From: Actinobacteria bacterium 21-64-8
Lineage (GTDB): Bacteria; Actinomycetota; Acidimicrobiia; Acidimicrobiales; RAAP-2
Assembly (NCBI GenBank): GCA_002255315.1
Contig: NCBD01000028.1
Span: 1 to 9,033 of the forward strand
DNA: 9,033 nt
Direction: 5' to 3'
The notes below the pieces were generated by a model. That model worked only from the letters and a program-made list of their open reading frames with translations. It made no database searches and had not been told where the DNA came from. The translations under genes were made by a program, and so were the position numbers. Below, piece by piece: positions 1 to 9,033 of this stretch (position 1 is the stretch's first letter; every line of letters begins with the position of its first letter).

Positions 1-149
1 CTGGTGGTAGTGCACAACCGCCAGTAACCCCAGGTACTATGGCACCACAACCTGCAACCATAACACAAAAGGATCTGCAAGCGGCGATTGCGGCGATGAA
101 AGAAGCGAACCTCGACGTGCCCCTGCAGTTCACGAACTTCCGCGACTAG
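1..149 (+). CDS. yajQ: YajQ-family nucleotide-binding protein, C-terminal fragment
   Basis: This is the 3' end of a gene entering from the left; the reading frame starts at base 3 and ends at TAG 147-149, giving 48 residues. The last part, KDLQAAIAAMKEANLDVPLQ followed by FTNFRD, resembles the C-terminus of YajQ (UPF0234/DUF520), which in E. coli has a DLQA helix and ends QFKNFRD. YajQ proteins are small two-domain cytosolic proteins reported to bind nucleotides, including cyclic di-GMP in some species. The preceding 20 or so residues (GGSAQPPVTPGTMAPQPAT) are Pro/Gly/Thr-rich and do not look like the beta strand expected there. Their codons are mostly A/T-ending (about 5 of the first 24 end in G or C), whereas about 20 of the last 24 end in G/C. 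The stop overlaps the stop of the convergent GtrA gene. The family call rests on about 30 residues compared from memory, so it is moderate. Confidence 0.6.
   Translation, partial: GGSAQPPVTPGTMAPQPATITQKDLQAAIAAMKEANLDVPLQFTNFRD
146..149. other. Shared convergent stop codons (CTAG)
   Basis: The palindrome CTAG serves two opposing genes: TAG at 147-149 ends the yajQ-like gene on the plus strand and TAG read from 148 to 146 ends the GtrA gene on the minus strand. There is no space between them for an intrinsic terminator. Confidence 0.85.
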
Positions 150-652
150 TTCTTCAGTCCCTCTTCGATTTCGAGGTGCTCTTCGATGTCTTCGAGGGTG
201 CGCACTTGGAAGATCCGGTTAAAGACGATCAGTTTCAGCACCCAGAAGACGCCAAAACAGCCCAAGTTCGTCGCCGTGACGAGGCCGGTGTTAAAGAGGT
301 GGCTCCAGTTGTGCGAATGCACCTCGTGCTTGGCCCACCACGCGCCGAGTTGAGAAAAGGCAATGCCGAGCATCGACATGGTCCAAAAGGGAATGATCTC
401 TTGGCGAAAGTGGCTGCGTCCGCGCTTACCCCACGTCCAGCGACGATTGAGGTTGTAGGCCGGCAGGGTGCCAATCAAGTTGCCCGCGAGCGTCGACCAC
501 ATGACGCCGGGGATGATGCGAAAGCCGTACAAGATGGCGATTGAGGCAAAGGACACGACGGTCGTGATCGCCGAGGTGAGCGTAAAGCGCACGAGTTTGC
601 GCCCGCGGTGCGTCGACGACCACGCCACTACCGCTTGGAGACGCTCATTCAT
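146..652 (-). CDS. GtrA-family (GtrA/DPMS) integral membrane protein
   Basis: A 168-residue protein with four hydrophobic segments at about 20-43, 48-67, 86-107 and 120-144, the usual size and topology of the GtrA/DPMS transmembrane family. The family signature after the second segment is visible as NLNRRWTWG (residues 67-75), followed by a basic cytoplasmic loop. The C-terminal tail (about 150-168) is acidic and charged. GtrA-like proteins are thought to help move polyprenyl-phosphate-linked sugars across the membrane for cell-envelope glycosylation. No glycosyltransferase lies beside it here, so its substrate cannot be inferred. The ATG at 652 begins MNERLQAVVA. There is no Shine-Dalgarno, but a TANNNT hexamer lies 8 bases upstream, suggesting a leaderless mRNA. 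It is convergent with the yajQ-like gene (4-base overlap of stops) and divergent from tesB. Confidence 0.88.
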   Translation of the reverse strand: MNERLQAVVAWSSTHRGRKLVRFTLTSAITTVVSFASIAILYGFRIIPGVMWSTLAGNLIGTLPAYNLNRRWTWGKRGRSHFRQEIIPFWTMSMLGIAFSQLGAWWAKHEVHSHNWSHLFNTGLVTATNLGCFGVFWVLKLIVFNRIFQVRTLEDIEEHLEIEEGLKN

Positions 653-660
653 TGTCGCCC

Positions 661-666
661 AGCCTA
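661..666 (-). promoter_or_regulatory. Predicted -10 element of the GtrA gene (leaderless)
   Basis: TAGGCT on the minus strand fits the actinobacterial TANNNT -10 consensus. It ends 8 bases before the ATG at 652, so transcription would start at or within about one base of the start codon. No convincing -35 hexamer is visible. Confidence 0.45.
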
Positions 667-709
667 CTGGTCGAACTTGAACGCCTCGGGGACGACGCCG
701 TCACGGTGT

Positions 710-715
710 CACAAT
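710..715 (+). promoter_or_regulatory. Possible -10 element of tesB
   Basis: CACAAT, one mismatch from TANNNT, ends 6 bases before the tesB ATG at 722. Position and lack of a properly spaced Shine-Dalgarno agree with a leaderless start, but the hexamer is imperfect and no spaced -35 is seen. Confidence 0.3.
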
Positions 716-721
716 GGTGAG

Positions 722-1582
722 ATGAGCCAAGCCCTCGAGTTTCTCGTCGAACTACTCGACCTGGAAACTATTGAAGTCAATACCTATCGAGGCCGCCACC
801 CCGAAGAAGAACGCCAGCGCACCTTCGGGGGCCAAGTCGCCGCCCAAGCCCTGATGGCGGCGGGTCGCACCGTCGAACACGGTCGCGTGCACTCGTTGCA
901 CTCGTACTTCTTACGTCCCGGAGACCCCACGACGCCGATTCTCTACGAAGTCGACCGGATTCGCGACGGGCGCAGCTTCACGACCCGTCGAGTGGTCGCC
1001 ATTCAACACGGTCGCGCGATCTACAACATGCAGGCGAGCTTTCACGACGACGAGGTCAGCCTCGAACACCAGATCGCCATGCCCGAGGTTCCCGGCCCCG
1101 ACACCATTGCCCCACTGCTCGAGCGCGTGCAAGCGGAGTTCGGCGACGTCGATGAGTGGTTCAAGCGCCAGCACCCCATCGACCAACGCTTCATTGGCGA
1201 AGTACCCTGGAGTCCCAAGCGCGCCAAGGAGCCGTACCAACGGCTCTGGATCAAAGCCGACGGCGAGTTGCCCGACGACCCGCTCTTGCACGCGTGCGTC
1301 GTGACCTACGCCAGTGACATGAGTCTCTTTGACGCGATTCTCGCGCCCCACTCGATTCGCTGGGACGACGGTTCGTTCATGGGCGCCAGTCTCGACCACT
1401 GCATGTGGTTTCACCGCGATCTACGCGCCGACGAGTGGCTGCTCTACGACACCGAGTCGCCCATCGCCCACGGCGGGCGCGGGCTGGCGCGCGGCTTTCT
1501 CTTCGCCCAAAACGGCGAACTCAAGGTCTCGATGGTCCAAGAGGGATTGACGAGACTGGTAAACGCCAAGGAGACACCGTGA
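722..1582 (+). CDS. tesB: Acyl-CoA thioesterase II (TesB family)
   Basis: Hydrolyses acyl-CoA thioesters to free fatty acid and CoA in the cytosol; this family is a double hotdog fold. The 286-residue length equals E. coli TesB. FGGQVAAQAL (residues 35-44) is the first hotdog signature; LDHCMWFH (224-231), EWLLYDTESP (238-247) and MVQEG (271-275) are the C-terminal signatures. The catalytic residues of E. coli TesB (Asp204, Thr228, Gln278) align with a constant offset of five to Asp199, Ser223 and Gln273, so the triad is intact except for a conservative Thr-to-Ser change. I chose the ATG at 722 because it gives MSQALEFLVELLDLE, the expected family N-terminus; the frame is open further upstream but that stretch has no family similarity. 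Its stop overlaps the GTG of the DinB-like gene (GTGA), so the two are co-transcribed and probably translationally coupled. Confidence 0.95.
   Translation: MSQALEFLVELLDLETIEVNTYRGRHPEEERQRTFGGQVAAQALMAAGRTVEHGRVHSLHSYFLRPGDPTTPILYEVDRIRDGRSFTTRRVVAIQHGRAIYNMQASFHDDEVSLEHQIAMPEVPGPDTIAPLLERVQAEFGDVDEWFKRQHPIDQRFIGEVPWSPKRAKEPYQRLWIKADGELPDDPLLHACVVTYASDMSLFDAILAPHSIRWDDGSFMGASLDHCMWFHRDLRADEWLLYDTESPIAHGGRGLARGFLFAQNGELKVSMVQEGLTRLVNAKETP
1568..1573 (+). promoter_or_regulatory. Shine-Dalgarno of the DinB-like gene
   Basis: AAGGAG lies inside the end of tesB with 5 bases before the GTG at 1579. It decides the GTG start over any upstream in-frame codon. Confidence 0.7.
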
Positions 1583-2043
1583 ACCTTCACCAACGCGTCA
1601 ACGACTACGAGTCGGCGACCAACGAAGCGCTGCGCGCGTTTGACGCCGTGACCTTTGAGCTGTTGGATCGACACCTAGAGGGTGCGTGGAGCGCGCGTCA
1701 GGTGATCCACCACCTCGCCGATTCTGAGACGCACAGTTACACGCGACTGCGTCGACTGCTCGCCGAGCCGGCCGGCTCGCTCATCCAGGGTTACGACGAA
1801 GGCGCGTGGGCCGAATGCTCCGCGCTGGGCTACCAACAACTCCCCGTCGAACACGCGATCGAGATCTTTCGCGCCGTGCGACGAGGTTCACTCGACGTGC
1901 TGCGACGTCTCCACGATCGCGACCTCGCGCGCTACGGCGAGCACAGTGAGTCGGGTCGCTATAGCCTCGACGTCTGGCTGCGCATCTACACCGACCACCC
2001 CCGCGACCACGCCGAACAACTGCGCGCCGCGCTGGCGTCCTAG
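1579..2043 (+). CDS. DinB-superfamily (DinB_2) four-helix metal-binding protein
   Basis: A 154-residue all-helical cytosolic protein. The DinB/YfiT-like pattern is visible: an N-terminal helix, then WSARQVIHHLADSE (residues 37-50) with the first metal ligand at His45, and near the C-terminus YTDHPRDHAEQL (137-148) with His140 and His144. Three histidines in this arrangement are the usual divalent-metal site. Members include thiol-dependent transferases (bacillithiol or mycothiol S-transferases) and DNA-damage-induced proteins of unknown activity; the sequence does not say which applies, so I give no symbol. The GTG start is supported by an AAGGAG five bases upstream and by the GTGA overlap with the tesB stop. 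The gene ends in a CTAG shared with gltA on the other strand. Confidence 0.85.
   Translation: MNLHQRVNDYESATNEALRAFDAVTFELLDRHLEGAWSARQVIHHLADSETHSYTRLRRLLAEPAGSLIQGYDEGAWAECSALGYQQLPVEHAIEIFRAVRRGSLDVLRRLHDRDLARYGEHSESGRYSLDVWLRIYTDHPRDHAEQLRAALAS
2040..2043. other. Shared convergent stop codons (CTAG)
   Basis: TAG at 2041-2043 ends the DinB-like gene and TAG read from 2042 to 2040 ends gltA. It is the same CTAG arrangement as at 146-149, again with no terminator space. Confidence 0.9.
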
Positions 2044-3311
2044 CCGCGCTGGGCCATCGGCACGAAGTTGCGCTCCGCTTCGCCGACGTAGAGCTGGCGG
2101 GGTCGAGCAATCTTCATGTCTTGTTGCAGGAGTTCTTGAAAGTGCGCGAGCCACCCCGAGGTGCGCGGAATCGCGAAGAGCACGGTGAACATCTCCACGG
2201 GAAAGCCCATGGCCTGGTAGATCAGCCCCGAGTAAAAGTCCACGTTCGGATAGAGCCGACGCGAGATGAAGTAGTCATCTTTCAGCGCGATCTCTTCGAG
2301 CTTGAGCGCAATATCTAACAGTGGGTTCTTGCCCGTCACGGTAAAGACCTCGTCAGCGGTCTTTTTGATGATCGTCGCGCGCGGGTCGTAGTTCTTATAG
2401 ACCCGGTGCCCGAAGCCCTCGAGGAGCGCCTTGCCGGACTTCACCGTTTCGACGTAGGCCGGCACGTTTTCTATCGAACCAATCTTCGTGAGCATCTTTA
2501 AGACCGCTTCGTTCGCGCCGCCGTGGCGCGGACCATAGAGCGCGGCCGTCGCGGCGGCGGTCGCCGAGTAGGGGTCGCCGTGCGAACTGCCCACCACGCG
2601 CATCGCCGTCGTGCCGCAGTTCTGCTCGTGGTCGGCGTGCAAAATGAAGAGCACGTCGAGGGCGTGGGCCAAGATGGGGTCGGCTTCGTAACGCGGTTCG
2701 GCGACCTTCCACATCATCGAGAGAAAGTTCTGCGTGTAGCCCAGAGAGTTGTCGGGGTACACGAAGGGCATGCCCACCGAAAAGCGGTGCGCCGCGGCGG
2801 CGAGCGTGGGCATCTTCGCGATCAAGCGCACGATCTGCTTACGCAACGTTTCGGTGTCGTCGAGATTCTTCGCGTCCTTGTAGTACGTGGACAACGCAGC
2901 AATCGCCGAGACGAGCATGCCCATGGGGTGCGCGTCGTAGTTAAAACCTTCGAGGAAGCGCTTGCGTACGTTCTCGTGAATGTACGTGTGGTACGTGACC
3001 TCTTTTTGCCACTGGGCGAACTGGTCGGCCGTGGGAAGTTCGCCGTGCAACAACAAATACGAGACTTCGAGGTAGGTCGACTTCTCGGCGAGCTGCTCAA
3101 TCGGGTAGCCGCGGTAGCGCAAAATACCGGCCTCGCCGTCGAGGAAGGTGATCGCCGACTCGGCGGCGGCGGTGGCCATAAAGCCCGGGTCATAGAACCA
3201 GACCCCGGGCACCGCGCGCGTGAAGTCCTTCGCGGCAATGCCGCCGTTTTCAATGGGAATCTCTTTCGTCTCACCGGTACGGTTGTCGGTCACGGTAATG
3301 GACTCAGGCAC
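2040..3311 (-). CDS. gltA: Citrate synthase, type II (hexameric) family
   Basis: Condenses acetyl-CoA and oxaloacetate to citrate, the entry step of the TCA cycle, in the cytosol. The product is 423 residues; E. coli GltA is 427. The N-terminal beta domain typical of type II enzymes is present (ITVTDNRTG at residues 5-13, YDPGFMATAA at 40-49). The catalytic residues are in place: His263 in GPRHGGANEA, His302 in GFGHRVYKNYDPR and Asp358 in YPNVDFYSG; near the end MKIARPRQLY holds substrate-binding Arg. I chose the GTG at 3311 because it has GAGGA upstream and places ITVTDNRTG at the usual distance from the N-terminus. A TTG at 3377, overlapping the previous stop, would add 22 residues without family support. 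It is the last gene of the leftward run behind rmuC and an unknown gene, and may also have a promoter in the 62-base gap. Confidence 0.97.
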   Translation of the reverse strand: MPESITVTDNRTGETKEIPIENGGIAAKDFTRAVPGVWFYDPGFMATAAAESAITFLDGEAGILRYRGYPIEQLAEKSTYLEVSYLLLHGELPTADQFAQWQKEVTYHTYIHENVRKRFLEGFNYDAHPMGMLVSAIAALSTYYKDAKNLDDTETLRKQIVRLIAKMPTLAAAAHRFSVGMPFVYPDNSLGYTQNFLSMMWKVAEPRYEADPILAHALDVLFILHADHEQNCGTTAMRVVGSSHGDPYSATAAATAALYGPRHGGANEAVLKMLTKIGSIENVPAYVETVKSGKALLEGFGHRVYKNYDPRATIIKKTADEVFTVTGKNPLLDIALKLEEIALKDDYFISRRLYPNVDFYSGLIYQAMGFPVEMFTVLFAIPRTSGWLAHFQELLQQDMKIARPRQLYVGEAERNFVPMAQRG

Positions 3312-3314
3312 AAT

Positions 3315-3319
3315 TCCTC
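3315..3319 (-). promoter_or_regulatory. Shine-Dalgarno of gltA
   Basis: GAGGA on the minus strand, 3 bases before the GTG at 3311 (4 from GAGG). It favours this GTG over the upstream TTG codons. Confidence 0.5.
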
Positions 3320-3341
3320 GATTCAATGTGGGGGCATATGC

Positions 3342-3347
3342 ATCGTA
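3342..3347 (-). promoter_or_regulatory. Possible -10 element of gltA
   Basis: TACGAT fits TANNNT and would start transcription near 3335, leaving a leader of about 24 bases that contains the GAGGA site. A perfect 8-base palindrome GCATATGC (3334-3341) covers the predicted start point. TTGACT at 3377-3372 is too far upstream (24-base spacer) to be a standard -35, so this is weak. Confidence 0.25.
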
Positions 3348-3373
3348 GGCCAACTCCCGAGTAACCCAGCCAG

Positions 3374-4372
3374 TCAACCATTTCCCGATGGCGACACTAC
3401 GACCTGGTACGTCTCGGTGTGGGTCAGTGCGGCCCCACCGGGCGCGCCGACCAGTCGCAGCGTCAAGGTCGCGTGCTCGGAGGCGACCGTCGCGATCGGG
3501 GCGGGCACGAAGGCGTAGGACCCCAGTGGCGTCAGCGTCGCGTGCAGGACCCGCTGCACCGCGGCGCGCGGTCCCGCGTGCGGCACGAGGCGCACGATCA
3601 AGGTCACCGCCTGTAGGGCGTACGCCCGATTCGTCACCGACACGCCCAAGCGCAGCGACGTGACCGGCGGCAACAGCATCGAACCTGGCGTGCTCGGCAG
3701 TGCCGAAGGACTCACTCGCAGCGCCGAGATTGCGACGGAGCGCACCAGCGCGAGTGACGCCGAGCCCCGCAGCGCGCTCAGCGACATCGCCGTCGCGCTC
3801 GACGCCGTGACGTTACTGAGCGCGTCGAGGTGGGCACGACCAGGTTCGCGCACCAGCGAAAACCGGGCGACGTTCCACGCCGCGCTCGTGCTCGTGAGCG
3901 TCGTCGCGGGCGACGGATCGCGTTCGAAACGCGTCGAGCCCGGGTTGGGAAGTGACAGCTTCGACGCGACGCTCGCGAGCAGCGTTTGATACGCCGCGAC
4001 GCGGCGCAGCGTCAGTTCGGCCAACGTGTCGTTGACGGCGTGAACGAGTAGGGGGCGGCGCAGTTGATTAGCGGTGGTCACCCAGCCTTGCAGGACGCCG
4101 TTGAGTTGGTCGAGTCGCGCGGCGAACACTGGACGCGAGAGCGAAGCGCCCCCCACCAGTAGCGCGTCGAGGCGCTGATCGAAGAGATTTTCACGAGTCA
4201 CGAGGGCGTTGGCGGCCGCGGCGAAACTGAGATTCTCACTACGCCGCGGGCCACTGGCGTTGTGCGCGGCGCGCGAGACGTCGCGCGCGAAGAGCAGGAC
4301 GATCAACGTCACGACAATCGCCACGGCCAACACGACGCTATGGCGCCGTCGTTGCGCACGGGTTCGAGCCAC
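3374..4372 (-). CDS. Unrecognised single-pass membrane-anchored protein
   Basis: I do not recognise this 332-residue protein. It begins with a basic cytoplasmic stretch (MARTRAQRRR), followed by one hydrophobic helix at about 13-29, so most of it should lie outside the membrane (N-in topology, uncleaved anchor). Residues 45-140 are rich in Leu/Ala with regular charged positions and look helical. Residues 150-235 are Ser/Ala/Pro-rich and of low complexity. Residues 236-328 alternate hydrophobic and polar residues (for example LRLGVSVTNRAY, ATLTLRLVGA, ETYQVVVSPS) and look like a small beta-sandwich. There are no cysteines and no catalytic signature I can see. The GTG start at 4372 lies 11 bases after the rmuC stop with no clear Shine-Dalgarno, so expression probably follows rmuC by coupling. 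The reading frame is well supported by its fit between neighbours and by TM composition; function is unknown. Confidence 0.8.
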   Translation of the reverse strand: MARTRAQRRRHSVVLAVAIVVTLIVLLFARDVSRAAHNASGPRRSENLSFAAAANALVTRENLFDQRLDALLVGGASLSRPVFAARLDQLNGVLQGWVTTANQLRRPLLVHAVNDTLAELTLRRVAAYQTLLASVASKLSLPNPGSTRFERDPSPATTLTSTSAAWNVARFSLVREPGRAHLDALSNVTASSATAMSLSALRGSASLALVRSVAISALRVSPSALPSTPGSMLLPPVTSLRLGVSVTNRAYALQAVTLIVRLVPHAGPRAAVQRVLHATLTPLGSYAFVPAPIATVASEHATLTLRLVGAPGGAALTHTETYQVVVSPSGNG

Positions 4373-4383
4373 GATGAGAGAAC

Positions 4384-5706
4384 TTACTCGTCGAGAAATT
4401 CACGCTCCTCGACACCGTCGATCGACAGGATCTCGGAGGACTCGGGCGCGAGGGGACGCTCGTCGAGTTCCCACTTAGCGCGCTCGAGGCGATGGGCCAC
4501 GCGCTCGACGCGCTCGAGCTCGGGGAGATCGTGGGCGTGCGCCGCTCCCCCCAGACCGCGCACGTTGCGCGCGGTCACGAGCAGGCGACTCTCGAAGGAG
4601 GCGACCATCTCGTTATAGGACTTCACGCTCTGCTCGAGGGACTTACCCATCTTTTCGACGGGCACGGCGACACTGCGAATGCGTTCGAAGAGATCCTTGG
4701 CGTGCTGGTAGATCTCTTCGGCGTTGAGGGCCAACTTGTGTCGATCAATCACGACCGCGATCGACCACAACAACGACAACAGCGTCGTAGGACCGACGAT
4801 CAGGACGCGCTCTTTCGCGGCGTAGGAGTAGAGCTCGTCGTCGGCCTCAAAGGCGGCCGAGATCGCGACGTCGCTAGGCACGAAACAGGCCACGAACTCG
4901 GGCGACGGTTTGATGGATTGCCAGTACGCCTTTTCGCGCAGCGTCTTCACGTGAGCGCGAAGGTCGCGCGCGTGCTTGGCGTACAGCTCACGACGTTCCA
5001 CGGGATCGCTCGCGGCCATCGCCGACTCGAAGGCGTCAAAGGGAAACTTCGCGTCGACGGCGATGCGCGAACCGTTGGGCATCTTCACGACGCAATCGGG
5101 ACGCTGGGTCTTTCCGGACTCCGATGTCGTCGACACTTGAAGGTCGTAGTCGATGCCCGACTCCAGTCCGGCGGCGTTCAAAATATTGGCCAGTTGGATC
5201 TCGCCCCAACGACCACGGTGGTCGGAACGGCCGAGCAGTTGATTGAGTCGACGCGTTTCGTCCTGGCTGCGACGCTGCTCGGCGAGCAGTTCCTCGGCGC
5301 GACGCTTCACGTCGCTGAGCGCGCCGACGTGCTGTTTGTCGAATTCGCTCAAGGAACGCTTGTACTCGTCGAGCGCTTCTTTTAAGGGCGCGAGGGTGCG
5401 GTCGAGCGTTTCGCTGCGCTGCTTTTGGACCTGCTCTTGACTCTCGTTGAACTGCGCGACGGTCGTCGCGAGAACCCGATGCGACAGATTCTCAAAGATC
5501 GTTTCCATATTCGCGAGCGACGCGGTGTGCTCCTCGCCCAGGCGCGCGATGGTCGCGGTGGCGTGAGCGAGTTCGCTCTCTTTCACGGCCAGCGCCGCGC
5601 TCGCGCTCGCGGCGCTCTCGCGCGCCGCGCGTACGCGCGCGGCCATCCAGAGTCCCGCGAGCAACAGCCCCACGGCGAGACCCAGCAGTGCACTCACGAC
5701 GGCCAT
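4384..5706 (-). CDS. rmuC: RmuC-family DNA recombination protein
   Basis: A 440-residue protein with the full RmuC order: an N-terminal membrane helix (about 4-22), a long coiled-coil region (about 27-158) and a PD-(D/E)xK nuclease-like domain. Conserved blocks are GRWGEIQL (165-172), RPDCVVKMPNG (202-212), VDAKFPF (217-223) and VGPTTLLSLLW (304-314). Asp204, Asp218 and Lys220 are the likely nuclease-like site. In E. coli RmuC lowers inversion at short inverted repeats; the biochemical activity is not settled in the family. The C-terminal 50 residues are acidic and probably disordered. The ATG at 5706 has a GAGAGGGG Shine-Dalgarno 6 bases upstream. It heads the leftward run with the unknown anchored gene and gltA, and is divergent from phoU. 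Confidence 0.93.
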   Translation of the reverse strand: MAVVSALLGLAVGLLLAGLWMAARVRAARESAASASAALAVKESELAHATATIARLGEEHTASLANMETIFENLSHRVLATTVAQFNESQEQVQKQRSETLDRTLAPLKEALDEYKRSLSEFDKQHVGALSDVKRRAEELLAEQRRSQDETRRLNQLLGRSDHRGRWGEIQLANILNAAGLESGIDYDLQVSTTSESGKTQRPDCVVKMPNGSRIAVDAKFPFDAFESAMAASDPVERRELYAKHARDLRAHVKTLREKAYWQSIKPSPEFVACFVPSDVAISAAFEADDELYSYAAKERVLIVGPTTLLSLLWSIAVVIDRHKLALNAEEIYQHAKDLFERIRSVAVPVEKMGKSLEQSVKSYNEMVASFESRLLVTARNVRGLGGAAHAHDLPELERVERVAHRLERAKWELDERPLAPESSEILSIDGVEEREFLDE

Positions 5707-5712
5707 AGATCA

Positions 5713-5720
5713 CCCCTCTC
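5713..5720 (-). promoter_or_regulatory. Shine-Dalgarno of rmuC
   Basis: GAGAGGGG on the minus strand, 6 bases before the ATG at 5706. Together with the -10 at 5735-5730 it indicates a short leadered mRNA, unlike the divergent phoU. Confidence 0.6.
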
Positions 5721-5729
5721 TCACGACCC

Positions 5730-5735
5730 ACCCTA
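5730..5735 (-). promoter_or_regulatory. Predicted -10 element of rmuC
   Basis: TAGGGT (TANNNT) on the minus strand would start transcription near 5723 and leave a leader of about 17 bases holding the Shine-Dalgarno. No clear -35 is seen. Confidence 0.35.
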
Positions 5736-5757
5736 GAGAAGGGCGGTGACACGCCAC

Positions 5758-5763
5758 TAGCCT
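5758..5763 (+). promoter_or_regulatory. Predicted -10 element of phoU (leaderless)
   Basis: TAGCCT (TANNNT) ends exactly 7 bases before the ATG at 5771, which places the start codon at +1. The 7 bases (TTGGTCC) hold no Shine-Dalgarno. Confidence 0.5.
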
Positions 5764-5770
5764 TTGGTCC

Positions 5771-8696
<2,926 letters not shown>

Positions 8697-8703
8697 CTTT
8701 TCC

Positions 8704-8709
8704 AAGTTA
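8704..8709 (-). promoter_or_regulatory. Predicted -10 element of lysC (leaderless)
   Basis: TAACTT (TANNNT) ends 7 bases before the ATG at 8696. GGAAAAG immediately before the ATG is too close to work as a Shine-Dalgarno. Confidence 0.45.
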
Positions 8710-8742
8710 CTAGAGCCTTACGGAGGACTTTTGAGCGCCTAG

Positions 8743-8748
8743 TAAAGT
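8743..8748 (+). promoter_or_regulatory. Predicted -10 element of the Thr-rich membrane protein (leaderless)
   Basis: TAAAGT (TANNNT) ends 7 bases before the ATG at 8756, with no Shine-Dalgarno between. A GGAGG at 8722-8726 is about 29 bases away and cannot serve this start. Confidence 0.45.
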
Positions 8749-8755
8749 CGTCTGA

Positions 8756-9033
8756 ATGGCTACCAGCAAACGTGAACGACAAAAGGCCGCGCGCCGAGAG
8801 AAGTTGGCGCTCGCCCAACGCGAAGCGAAGCGACGCCGCCAGATTCGCCGCACCGTGATCGTTGCCGTCGTCGCGGCGGCCGTGATCGCGACGGGCGCAC
8901 TGTTGTTTGCGGGTGGCAACTCACCGAGCACCACGACGACGACCCTCGCCTCGAGCGCCCGCGCCACCACGACGACGGCGCCGACCACCTCGACGACCGT
9001 CAAGCCCATTTCCTTCGCGCCCGTGGCGCACCC
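8756..9033 (+). CDS. Membrane-anchored protein with Thr-rich linker, 5' part; probable peptidyl-prolyl isomerase
   Basis: The frame is open from the ATG at 8756 to the window edge, giving 92 complete residues. The N-terminus MATSKRERQKAARREKLALA is strongly basic, followed by one hydrophobic helix at about 33-52 and a Ser/Thr/Ala/Pro linker (STTTTTLASS, ATTTTAPTTSTT) at 58-81. This basic head, single anchor and Thr-rich linker are typical of actinobacterial membrane-anchored cyclophilin-type peptidyl-prolyl isomerases, whose catalytic domain would follow on the outer side of the membrane. The catalytic domain itself is beyond the window, so other anchored proteins with the same layout remain possible. 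A direct repeat caccacgacgacg occurs at 8929-8941 and 8965-8977 within the linker. It is divergent from lysC with 59 bases between the starts. Confidence 0.7.
   Translation, partial: MATSKRERQKAARREKLALAQREAKRRRQIRRTVIVAVVAAAVIATGALLFAGGNSPSTTTTTLASSARATTTTAPTTSTTVKPISFAPVAH
8929..8977 (+). repeat. Imperfect direct repeat encoding the Thr-rich linker
   Basis: The 13-base word caccacgacgacg occurs twice, at 8929-8941 and 8965-8977, inside the coding region for the Thr-rich linker. It reflects ACC/ACG threonine codons and is a low-complexity coding repeat, not a mobile or regulatory element. Confidence 0.5.

Noticed and set aside
608..721. Upstream extension of tesB by 38 residues
   Set aside because: The extension overlaps the start of gtrA and the divergent promoter region and has no resemblance to TesB, while the ATG at 722 gives the exact family length.
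3312..3377. gltA start at the TTG overlapping the stop of the preceding gene
   Set aside because: It would be a neat coupled start, but the added 22 residues lack family support, and the GTG at 3311 has GAGGA upstream and the expected N-terminus.
2523..3518. Long open frame (331 residues) on the plus strand opposite gltA
   Set aside because: It is antisense to a clear citrate synthase with intact catalytic motifs; its protein is Arg/Val/Gly-rich with no domain features, the usual by-product of GC-rich coding DNA.
4492..5385. Open frame of 297 residues on the plus strand opposite rmuC
   Set aside because: It is a shadow of RmuC codons; composition is low in information, and there is no promoter or ribosome site at its start.
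8697..8705. lysC start at TTG 8705
   Set aside because: The ATG three codons later gives the standard [14 protein letters not shown]-terminus and fits the -10 spacing.
8929..8999. Microsatellite-like or CRISPR-like repeat near the right edge
   Set aside because: The repeated units are threonine codons in frame within a Thr-rich linker; there are no regular spacers.

Overview
The window looks like ordinary chromosome of a high-GC actinobacterium. Its genes are housekeeping genes with mostly G/C-ending codons: a lysC-asd pair whose LysC has the internal-start layout of the Corynebacterium/Bacillus type, a TesB thioesterase, a type II citrate synthase and a membrane-anchored Thr-rich protein resembling the N-termini of actinobacterial peptidyl-prolyl isomerases. 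A member of the Acidimicrobiia is my best guess, but that is inference from style and not from a marker gene. I see no rRNA, tRNA, insertion sequence, phage gene, CRISPR array or secretion or defence cassette.

Layout from left to right: (1) the 3' end of a yajQ-like gene (+, ends 149); (2) a GtrA-family membrane protein (-, 146-652); (3) tesB and a DinB-superfamily gene (+, 722-2043), an overlapping pair; (4) a leftward run rmuC, unknown anchored protein, gltA (-, 5706 down to 2040); (5) phoU (+, 5771-6439); (6) lysC then asd (-, 8696 down to 6436), steps 1 and 2 of the aspartate pathway to Lys, Met, Thr and diaminopimelate; (7) the 5' end of a membrane-anchored protein, probably a peptidyl-prolyl isomerase (+, from 8756, running off the window). 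No gene-free stretch exceeds 70 bases.

The transcription units alternate in direction. All three convergent junctions overlap at the stop codons (CTAG, CTAG, CTAA), so there is no room for a terminator between the genes. All three divergent junctions are only 59-69 bases long. Four genes (phoU, asd, lysC and the isomerase-like gene) have a TANNNT -10 hexamer exactly 7 bases before the ATG and no usable Shine-Dalgarno. gtrA has the same at 8 bases, and tesB a near match at 6. This is the signature of leaderless mRNAs. By contrast dinB, gltA, rmuC and the internal LysC beta-subunit start have Shine-Dalgarno sequences.

No new multi-gene system is evident. The items most worth checking are the leaderless-start pattern, the shared stop codons, the abrupt codon-usage change and Pro/Gly-rich segment in the YajQ tail, the conserved internal LysC start, and the unrecognised anchored protein between rmuC and gltA.
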